DNA of 46,858 bases. Source: a virus. Made by a program: the position numbers and the translations under genes. Below, in pieces: positions 41,505-46,858 of the stretch (positions are counted from its first letter, which is position 1; every line of letters begins with the position of its first letter). A model generated the notes under the pieces. That model did not search any database. It had not been told where the DNA came from and saw only the letters and a list, made by a program, of their open reading frames with translations. Where the stretch lies: IMG/VR virus record IMGVR_UViG_3300021197_000877, positions 1 through 46,858 of that record; one strand, 5' to 3'.

Positions 41505-41971
41505 TGGAAAACATTAGTAAGCATATTAGCTGGCACGAAGGTACATACAGTAGAACTGGTGAAAGAAGAGATTTAGATAACACTCCTAATGAAGACCAAC
41601 TTAAATGCATGAAAGAAGTTGCTGAAAACTTATTTGAACCACTACGTGAGTGGGTTGGTGGAGGAATAAAAATCAATAGCTTTTTTAGAGGTGAACCAGT
41701 TAACACTGCCATTGGCGGTAGTACTAGATCACAGCACATGAAGGGTCAGGCTATAGATATAGACGATACATTTGGACACAAAACAAATGCAGAAATGTAC
41801 CATTACATAAAAGACAATTTAGACTTTGATCAAATGATATGGGAGTTTGGTACAGATAAAAATCCCAACTGGTTACATATTAGCTGGGTGTCACATAGAC
41901 CTAATAGAAATAAATTAACCATTGCTAAAAAAGTAAATGGTAGAACGAAATACGTTCACGAAGAAAAATAA
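41504..41971 (+). CDS. Endolysin, M15-family D-Ala-D-Ala/L-Ala-D-Glu peptidase type
   Basis: This 155-residue protein has the peptidase M15 (VanY/phage endolysin) signature. The helix KCMKEVAENLFEPLREWVG leads to strand INSFFRG, then STRSQHMKGQAIDID with zinc ligands H78 and D85, and PNWLHISWV with H125 as the third ligand. It has no signal peptide or membrane anchor, so it needs a holin to reach the peptidoglycan. The 3TM holin is at 2406-2798, far away. The single-domain size matches short M15 endolysins, with no wall-binding domain. Confidence 0.85.
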   Translation: MENISKHISWHEGTYSRTGERRDLDNTPNEDQLKCMKEVAENLFEPLREWVGGGIKINSFFRGEPVNTAIGGSTRSQHMKGQAIDIDDTFGHKTNAEMYHYIKDNLDFDQMIWEFGTDKNPNWLHISWVSHRPNRNKLTIAKKVNGRTKYVHEEK

Positions 41972-42009
41972 CTATAGTAAAAACAATTAATTAATTAAAA
42001 ACAAAAAAA

Positions 42010-42450
42010 ATGGCAAAAACATCAGCAACGATATTGATCGAAAGTGCAGATCTGTTAAGTGACAACATGTCGTTGTCTGCTAACATGCATCTGTTTAAAG
42101 GCGGTACAACCGCTACTGGACTAGAGCAAATGAACTATCATAGAGCTATTATTCCTACAGGTACTAACTTTGACCTTATAGAAGAAAGCGACGCTTTAAA
42201 AGATAATTCTAATTATGTTTACATCTGTCTTAAAAACACAGACGTAACAGATTATGTGAAAATTTCAATTAACTCAGAAGAAATAGGAAGGTTATATGCC
42301 GGGGATTGGTTATTCATGCCTTGGTCTTGTGATTTATCAGCAGCGGCAAATGATTCCACTATAGAGCTAGAGGCGTTTACTCACGAAGCAATAGTAGAAT
42401 ATGCTTTATTCCACGTTGGAGAAACATTAGTAACAGCAGCTGACTCATAA
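42010..42450 (+). CDS. Small structural-type protein (GRLYxGDWxFxPW family)
   Basis: This 146-residue protein starts after an AATTAATTAAAA leader. The C-terminal half (NYVYICLKNTDVTDYVKISI, then NSEEIGRLYAGDWLFMPWSC) has the motif EIGRLYxGDWxFxPW, which also occurs in the next gene. Such a short beta-strand unit with an aromatic core is typical of decoration or small tail proteins. It has no signal peptide. Together with the next two genes it forms a small structural block at the end of the late operon, resembling the block at 214-1536. Confidence 0.6.
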   Translation: MAKTSATILIESADLLSDNMSLSANMHLFKGGTTATGLEQMNYHRAIIPTGTNFDLIEESDALKDNSNYVYICLKNTDVTDYVKISINSEEIGRLYAGDWLFMPWSCDLSAAANDSTIELEAFTHEAIVEYALFHVGETLVTAADS

Positions 42451-42480
42451 GAATTAATAACAAAATAATAAATAAAAATT

Positions 42481-42903
42481 ATGGCAACAACAAGAGCAAC
42501 AATAACAATAAACTCAGATATATCTTATAGTAATCTTTCTATATCTAACTCTAGTACGCTTACAACAGCTGGTACTGACACTGACATTTCGGAAACTACT
42601 GGATTAGGAAAAAAGAAAGTAGCAACAGATCAGAACGTAGTTTTATTAGATGGTGGTTTAACATCTGGTATAGCTGCAGATGTAACGGCGGATAAATCAG
42701 CTAAAGTTTATATAAAAAACATGAACGACAGAGGTGATGGTACTAAGTTTGTAACTATACTTTTAGCGGCTGTAGAAATTGGTAGACTTTATGGAGGTGA
42801 TTGGATGTTTATTCCTTGGTGCGCTGCATCTGGAAAAGACATTGAATTTACACCATCTGACGCTACTGAAACATCTTTAGAATACACTTGTTTCTACGAG
42901 TAG
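42481..42903 (+). CDS. Paralogous small structural-type protein (GRLYxGDWxFxPW family)
   Basis: This 140-residue protein shares its second half with the preceding one: KVYIKNMNDRGDGTKFVTIL, then AAVEIGRLYGGDWMFIPWCA. The N-terminal halves differ (ATITINSDISYSNLSISNSS here). The pair indicates duplication and divergence, so two variants of one decoration-type part. There are no membrane or signal segments. The next gene begins three bases after the stop. Confidence 0.6.
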   Translation: MATTRATITINSDISYSNLSISNSSTLTTAGTDTDISETTGLGKKKVATDQNVVLLDGGLTSGIAADVTADKSAKVYIKNMNDRGDGTKFVTILLAAVEIGRLYGGDWMFIPWCAASGKDIEFTPSDATETSLEYTCFYE

Positions 42904-42906
42904 TAA

Positions 42907-43206
42907 ATGGCTACTAAATACCACAATATTACAGGTGAAACAACACAAGTTTTACTAGAAGCAGGTAGTAACATACCTGTATCTAAAATATCCTTAACTA
43001 ATGTTGAGGGTTCAAACAACTGTACAGTTGACTTGTATATTGAAAAAAAATTATTGGGTAAGTTTTATCTTCTGAAAGGAAAATCTCTTGCTATAGGAAC
43101 TTCATTACAAACTGATGTTTATGGGTATAATGATCAATTTAGTTTAAATATAAAATTAACTAAATCCGCCTCTGAAACACCAGCTGTAGACGTAGTCCTA
43201 CAATAA
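42907..43206 (+). CDS. Small structural-type protein, last gene of the plus-strand operon
   Basis: This 99-residue all-beta protein begins MATKYHNITGETTQVLLEAG, and continues with ISLTNVEGSNNCTVDLYIEK and LLGKFYLLKGKSLAIGTSL, a pattern frequent in phage proteins of about 100 residues located with tail or decoration genes. The stop is followed by a strong terminator. It is probably a virion protein. The exact role is not known. Confidence 0.6.
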   Translation: MATKYHNITGETTQVLLEAGSNIPVSKISLTNVEGSNNCTVDLYIEKKLLGKFYLLKGKSLAIGTSLQTDVYGYNDQFSLNIKLTKSASETPAVDVVLQ

Positions 43207-43212
43207 TATAAA

Positions 43213-43257
43213 TAAAAAAAAGGGTGGAACTTTCGTTCCGCCCTTTATTGTTTTGCA
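43213..43257. terminator. Bidirectional terminator between convergent operons
   Basis: A ten-base stem (AGGGTGGAAC at 43221-43230 with GTTCCGCCCT at 43235-43244, one G-U pair) encloses a TTTC loop. An A tract lies left and a T-rich tract right, so both strands have a hairpin followed by U residues. It separates the plus-strand late genes (ending 43206) from the minus-strand operon (ending 43275). Confidence 0.9.
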
Positions 43258-43274
43258 GTAATGTGTATAGCAAA

Positions 43275-43475
43275 CTACACTGTGATAGAGTTTTTCTGTT
43301 TTTGAACTTCAACTCTAACTTCTTGAGCTAAGTTTTTAATTGTCTGCATAGATTTTCTAACTCTTGTTCCTGCTGAGTTATTACCCTCTGCAAATTTCTC
43401 TGCGTCTGGCATACATCTTTCAAACTCTTCACCCATTTTTTCATATAATTTAATTACATTGTTATTTCCGTACAT
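43275..43475 (-). CDS. Histone H1-like (Hc1-type) DNA-binding protein
   Basis: This 66-residue protein runs YEKMGEEFERCMPDAEKFAE, then GNNSAGTRVRKSMQTIKNLA and QEVRVEVQKQKN. The (D)AEKF(x)(x)GN(x)(A)AGTRVRK(x)(x)Q(x)(I)K(x)LAQE(x)R(x)EVQ(x)(x)KN pattern is that of the Hc1-like histone family common in Bacteroidetes. Family members bind and compact DNA. The usual C-terminal Lys-rich tail is missing here. It is last in the minus-strand operon and might help organise phage or host DNA. Confidence 0.65.
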   Translation of the reverse strand: MYGNNNVIKLYEKMGEEFERCMPDAEKFAEGNNSAGTRVRKSMQTIKNLAQEVRVEVQKQKNSITV

Positions 43476-43486
43476 ATTTATTTTAT

Positions 43487-43885
43487 TTAAAATTTATAAG
43501 ATATTCCTAATTTAAACTCACCTTCTGAATCTTCTTTTGTAGACATCATATAGTTTGGTTCTACATATAGTTCATTCCATACTTTCATAGAATAACCTAC
43601 GCCAAAAGTCATATTGTCCATAGTTGAGTCAGTTGGAGCTTGCACAACCGCGTAGCAGTTACTAAAATAGTATCTACCCCACATATCATACTCCTCACCG
43701 TTTTTTACAAGACCTACAGTTATGTTATCGTTTAACATATACCCAAGTCCAATGTTGTCGGTAAGGCTAGACATTTCCCACTCTGCATCATCCTCTGGCA
43801 TATTTATAGTTGTTACAGCCATAAACTGCGCAGAGCACAAAATTGTAGCAAGAGCAAAACTTGCCGTTAAAAATAGTTTTTTCAT
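43487..43885 (-). CDS. Small outer-membrane beta-barrel-type protein with signal peptide
   Basis: The start is set at 43885 (MKKLFLTASFALATILCSAQ) instead of an upstream in-frame codon because a signal peptide begins here. The 132-residue protein has alternating strands with aromatic residues (YMLNDNITVGLVKNGEEYDM, YYFSNCYAVVQAP, MTFGVGYSMKVWNELYVEPN) and ends FKLGISYKF, an outer-membrane-protein C-terminal pattern. It is 14 bases downstream of the RNR gene in the same operon. A role in changing the host surface, such as superinfection exclusion, is possible but unproven. Confidence 0.6.
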   Translation of the reverse strand: MKKLFLTASFALATILCSAQFMAVTTINMPEDDAEWEMSSLTDNIGLGYMLNDNITVGLVKNGEEYDMWGRYYFSNCYAVVQAPTDSTMDNMTFGVGYSMKVWNELYVEPNYMMSTKEDSEGEFKLGISYKF

Positions 43886-43899
43886 AATAATTGTTTTAG

Positions 43900-45771
43900 T
43901 TATAAGCTTGTTATTTCGCAAGATCCACCGGCACAAGCTAATTCACCGGATAAATCTGTATTGTCGTCAGACTCTACAATTTTAGATAAATCTATATTTT
44001 GAAGAGTTTTTGACATTTCATCATACTTAGTTTTAGTAACATCCTCAAACGGAGCTTGTGTATATGTACCTCCATCATAAGGTAAAACAGATAAACCATT
44101 ATAGTTATTTCTATTTTTCCACATCCATTCACCAGCTTTTTCCCACTCATTTTCTTTTAATGATATTGTAGCTGAAACATTATGAGTGTTACTACCTGAT
44201 TTGTGACCAGGCTTAACCCACTCTGTAGCTATTTTCTTTACACGATCTAAAAGATCAAAAGCAGATTCAGTTCTAACAATAGAACCTTTTGGTGCGGCTT
44301 GTGGTATTTCTATAACCGCAGTATCATGAGGTCTAAAGTATTCATCTTCTATAAGCTCGGGATGGTTAATGGCAAGATAGTTGTAAATTGCTTCATTTTT
44401 ACCCACGCGCATTCTACGAATGTAATACTTATTATGCCAAGCATGTATACCTGATGACGTTCCAAGTACTAAAGATGTTGTACCCGCAGGTTTAACGCAT
44501 GTTGTACGCGCTGCAGATTTAATACCTATAGTCTTAGACGTTAATCTATTCATCAGTTTAACATGGTCAGCAGCTTCATGTATATTTAATTTAAGAACCT
44601 TGCCAGAGGCTATGCCTGTCATTGACACACCTATAAGAGCATCTTTTTCAGTGGTCTCTTGCCAAACTTCTCTTAAATAATGAAACTCTGTGTAACCAGC
44701 TTGTAACGTACCTATAAATGAAGCAGCAGCAACTCTATCGTTTAATTCCTCTTGCGTGTCTACATCTGATACATTTACTTCACATAAGTTACAAAATTGA
44801 AACGGCCGTAAGGCTATTTCGCAACAAGGGTTTGTGCCCCAGTCTTTGTCGTTATTAAAATATATACCAGGCTCACCAGAACCTGATAATTCAATACGTT
44901 TCCATAAGTCCATAAAAAATTCTTTAGTTATTTTATGTCTTATTAATACAGCAGAGTTGTTAGCTCTACCACGTTGTGGATCTTTTTCCCACCAATTACC
45001 TGATTTACACGAAATCATTTCTTCATCGTACGCTGAAAATAACGATATAAGTGCGGCACGTCGTATTCCCCCAGCCAGTACAGCGTCCGCAATGTGGCAG
45101 ACGATATCGTGGACTTCAAGCGATGATAATTTTTCTCCATCTTGTTTTGCATCTAATATTCCTTTAATTTTTACTAAACATTCTCTTAATGGTTGCGGTC
45201 CAGGTGCTTTTCCTCCAGAGGTCACAAGACGTGCTCCCTTTGGTCTAATATCAGAATAATCAAATTTTATCTTAGATGATCTCTTAGAGCCTAAATAAGA
45301 CTTGATTAAAACTTTTATTGCGTCAGACCAACCCTCAATACTATCACCAATAACAAACCTACGTTTTCTTATGTTGTGTGGTTTAACTATTTCTGGTAAT
45401 TTTTTTATACTGTGTAATTGTACTGAGTAACCTACGCCACACCCACTAAGTAAAAGAAACATAACCTCGCTAAAAGCGTCAATATGGTCAATAGGTAAAT
45501 AAGCGCAATTATATAGACGGTTTGGACTAATTTCGATTGGCTTACCACCAAACTGTAAACTTCGCATAGAAGGAAGGACTTTTTTTTCATATACATATTT
45601 ATAGTAAGTATTTATATCATTTTCTAAACTTGGGTACTTACGAATGTGCATTGCTTTGTTACGGTCAACTAACTCCTCCCAAGTTTCTCTTCTCTGTAAC
45701 TCAGGGATATACTTAGCATATTTCATGTGTACAGTTATATCCGAGAGTATTTTATTATTTATTTCTTTCAT
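43900..45771 (-). CDS. Adenosylcobalamin-dependent (class II) ribonucleotide reductase
   Basis: This 623-residue enzyme reduces ribonucleotides to deoxyribonucleotides for phage DNA synthesis. Visible motifs: GCGVGYS with C111 (matching the reducible Cys of monomeric RTPR); NPCCEIAL at 314-321, in which C316 is the radical Cys and E318 the catalytic Glu; FCNLCEVN at about 326; TCVKPAGTTSLVLGTSSGIH; and a C-terminal C613-x4-C618 pair, as in the shuttling cysteines of Lactobacillus RTPR. It is about 100 residues shorter than the Lactobacillus enzyme. It overlaps the upstream nuclease gene by 17 bases. The host or environment must supply cobalamin. Confidence 0.9.
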   Translation of the reverse strand: MKEINNKILSDITVHMKYAKYIPELQRRETWEELVDRNKAMHIRKYPSLENDINTYYKYVYEKKVLPSMRSLQFGGKPIEISPNRLYNCAYLPIDHIDAFSEVMFLLLSGCGVGYSVQLHSIKKLPEIVKPHNIRKRRFVIGDSIEGWSDAIKVLIKSYLGSKRSSKIKFDYSDIRPKGARLVTSGGKAPGPQPLRECLVKIKGILDAKQDGEKLSSLEVHDIVCHIADAVLAGGIRRAALISLFSAYDEEMISCKSGNWWEKDPQRGRANNSAVLIRHKITKEFFMDLWKRIELSGSGEPGIYFNNDKDWGTNPCCEIALRPFQFCNLCEVNVSDVDTQEELNDRVAAASFIGTLQAGYTEFHYLREVWQETTEKDALIGVSMTGIASGKVLKLNIHEAADHVKLMNRLTSKTIGIKSAARTTCVKPAGTTSLVLGTSSGIHAWHNKYYIRRMRVGKNEAIYNYLAINHPELIEDEYFRPHDTAVIEIPQAAPKGSIVRTESAFDLLDRVKKIATEWVKPGHKSGSNTHNVSATISLKENEWEKAGEWMWKNRNNYNGLSVLPYDGGTYTQAPFEDVTKTKYDEMSKTLQNIDLSKIVESDDNTDLSGELACAGGSCEITSL

Positions 45772-46201
45772 TTATTAATTCTATTACTTTATCACATTCT
45801 TTTTGGTTCTGAGGTTTATATAAAGTCACATGGGGAAGATTCACTTTTACATACTTTTTAAACATTTTCCATCTTAATGGAAACGACTCGTTAGCTCTTC
45901 CTTTTGTTTCTATTATAAAAGTATCTGACACAAAGTCCGGTGTGTATTTTATGTTTAATATTTTCTTTGAACCCCTATTAACCATATCACCCTTACCGTT
46001 ACCTTGTCTTTCAAATGACTCGTTATCAAACATAAACCCCTCTTGTAATTCAAACGTTGCTCCTTCATACACGGCGTGTATCTTAGCTTTTTGAAGAGCA
46101 ATATACATATACTTTTCTAAGCCTGAAGCAAAGGTTATCCCGTCAAAAGTAACTTTCTTACTTCTGACAGGGCCTTTTTTTCTTTTAAAACGTTTCTTCA
46201 T
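45755..46201 (-). CDS. PDDEXK-type phage endonuclease (DUF1064-like)
   Basis: The start is set at ATG 46201. An upstream in-frame TTG is less likely. This 148-residue protein has a basic N-terminus (MKKRFKRKKGPVRSKKVTFD) and then GITFASGLEKYMYIALQKA, IKYTPDFVSDTFIIETKGRA and FPLRWKMFKKYVKVNLP. The E in LEKYM, D in YTPDF and ExK in IIETKG are the catalytic pattern of the PDDEXK fold. Such phage nucleases can resolve branched DNA or degrade host DNA. It overlaps the neighbouring genes on both sides, which suggests coupled expression with RNR. Confidence 0.7.
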   Translation of the reverse strand: MKKRFKRKKGPVRSKKVTFDGITFASGLEKYMYIALQKAKIHAVYEGATFELQEGFMFDNESFERQGNGKGDMVNRGSKKILNIKYTPDFVSDTFIIETKGRANESFPLRWKMFKKYVKVNLPHVTLYKPQNQKECDKVIELINERNK

Positions 46202-46502
46202 ATCTATCGTCTTTAAACTTATCAATTAAAGATTCTTCAGATAAGTCTTGTAGCTCGTCACGTGCTGCTTGTATGTATAGCACAGCATCCATAAGCTCTT
46301 CTTGAACATCGTTAAGATATTTTTGTAAGCCTTTCATTTTAAGTCTACGTTCGTCATCTAATGTTGAGCCATACTTAGCATAGCCAACATCTGAACGTTT
46401 AACAAACTTATCAACAACGCTTCTAACTACAGGGTCTCTAAATCCATATTCTTTTCTTGATGTGATACCATTTTTAGCATCCATAATTTCTCTATCACTC
46501 AT
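46185..46502 (-). CDS. MazG-like all-alpha NTP pyrophosphohydrolase (short)
   Basis: The start is set at ATG 46502 because it lies one base after the upstream stop. This 105-residue protein has the phage core VVDKFVKRSDVGYAKYGSTL, then LQKYLNDVQEELMDAVLYIQ and AARDELQDL. The (Q)EExxDAxxY(x)xxA helix is the acidic metal-binding helix of MazG-type pyrophosphohydrolases, with YGxTL as in phage relatives. It could hydrolyse NTPs or ppGpp-type alarmones. Confidence 0.7.
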   Translation of the reverse strand: MSDREIMDAKNGITSRKEYGFRDPVVRSVVDKFVKRSDVGYAKYGSTLDDERRLKMKGLQKYLNDVQEELMDAVLYIQAARDELQDLSEESLIDKFKDDRYEETF

Positions 46503-46503
46503 A

Positions 46504-46851
46504 TTAATCTTTTTTAAATGTTCCGTTAACCATCTTTCCAGTTCTGTTTTTAATTTCGTAATAAGCTTGGTCAATACAACCTTCGATAGGCTCACCGACA
46601 AGCTCAGCTAAATTAACCAGTACAACAACACAATCACCAATGCCATCAATGGCTTCCATATCGTTACCTTTTAATATAGCTCTACAAGTTTCACCAACCT
46701 CTTCAACAAGTTTTAAAGCTTGTGTTTTAACATCACCTTCGTCATACAAACCTCTTTCGTCAGCCCACTCTCTAATTGCCTCAAACTGTGGGTTTGGTAA
46801 ACATTCACAAGGATTGTTTTCATCACAACACTCATATGATTTTTCATTCAT
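46504..46851 (-). CDS. MazG-like nucleotide pyrophosphohydrolase
   Basis: This 115-residue protein has a Cys-rich N-terminus (YECCDENNPCECLPN), followed by the MazG core FEAIREWADERGL, QALKLVEEVGETCRAILKGN and AIDGIGDCVVVLVNLAELVG. The EExxE and later (D)GIGD(C)VV acidic clusters are the metal ligands of the EExxE-ExxD pattern. It starts 7 bases from the right edge and leads the visible minus-strand operon. It lies one base before a second MazG-like gene. Both likely control nucleotide pools in starved marine hosts. Confidence 0.75.
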   Translation of the reverse strand: MNEKSYECCDENNPCECLPNPQFEAIREWADERGLYDEGDVKTQALKLVEEVGETCRAILKGNDMEAIDGIGDCVVVLVNLAELVGEPIEGCIDQAYYEIKNRTGKMVNGTFKKD

Positions 46852-46858
46852 ACCAGCT

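Noticed and set aside
44834-45259. Plus-strand open frame of 141 codons opposite the RNR gene
   Set aside because: The minus-strand RNR has all catalytic motifs. The opposite frame has no known motif and no leader.
1-46858. CRISPR arrays, insertion sequences, tRNA genes
   Set aside because: No direct-repeat/spacer pattern, transposase motif or cloverleaf was recognised, and gaps between genes are too short to hide most such features. No search tool was used, so a small tRNA is not fully excluded.
1-46858. Complete genome with terminal repeats
   Set aside because: The two ends share no obvious sequence, and both look cut within or just beside genes. Replication genes are missing, so the window is more likely a fragment.

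Overview
The window looks like a large part of a tailed-phage genome, probably podovirus-like, that infects a marine Bacteroidetes (Flavobacteriia-type) host. The DNA is AT-rich. Start codons follow A/T-rich leaders with no purine-rich Shine-Dalgarno motif, as is usual in that phylum. Several proteins carry Bacteroidetes hallmarks: a type IX secretion (T9SS) sorting-signal-like C-terminus, many copies of a Cys-bounded GCTD...NY(N/D)P...DDGSC repeat, one SprB-like module, and an Hc1-type histone-like protein. There is no tail sheath, no tail tube and no obvious tape measure. The order terminase, portal, scaffold-like, capsid, connector-like, giant tail-hub-like protein, internal virion proteins suggests a short-tailed particle. 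No replication genes (polymerase, helicase, primase) are seen, so the genome probably continues beyond the window, most likely past the right edge where the minus-strand nucleotide-metabolism operon enters.

Layout. Bases 1-142 hold the end of a GroES-like co-chaperonin. Bases 214-4119 hold small structural-type proteins, a winged-helix-like protein, a small HExxH protein, a holin and two small unknowns. Bases 4119-7142 hold a two-domain GroES-like protein, a small-terminase candidate and the large terminase. Bases 7148-15586 hold portal, scaffold-like protein, major capsid protein (followed by a strong terminator) and connector-type proteins. Bases 15590-26380 hold the tail-hub/fibre block, with a 2527-residue protein ending in Cys-rich repeats. 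Bases 26432-36787 hold a cupin and three internal-virion-type proteins; the last is a 2425-residue protein with a zinc-peptidase-like motif and a complete set of HAD motifs.

Bases 36817-41065 hold a tightly overlapping cassette of envelope-directed genes: a one-pass membrane protein, an exported thioredoxin-fold protein lacking CxxC, a secreted repeat protein with a T9SS-type C-terminus, an outer-membrane-barrel-like protein and a very basic protein. This cassette is the most unusual part of the window. Bases 41083-43206 hold small proteins, an M15-family endolysin and three small structural-type proteins. A bidirectional terminator at 43221-43244 separates this long plus-strand unit from a convergent minus-strand operon (46851 to 43275): MazG-like, second MazG-like, PDDEXK-type nuclease, class II ribonucleotide reductase, small outer-membrane-type protein, Hc1-like protein.

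How it may work together. The minus-strand operon would supply and recycle nucleotides and condense DNA. The plus-strand operon builds and fills the virion and lyses the cell with holin (2406-2798) and endolysin (41504-41971). The envelope cassette may remodel the surface of the infected cell using the host's Sec and type IX secretion systems; that last point is inference. All calls come from reading the translated sequence and recalling family motifs; no database search was run.
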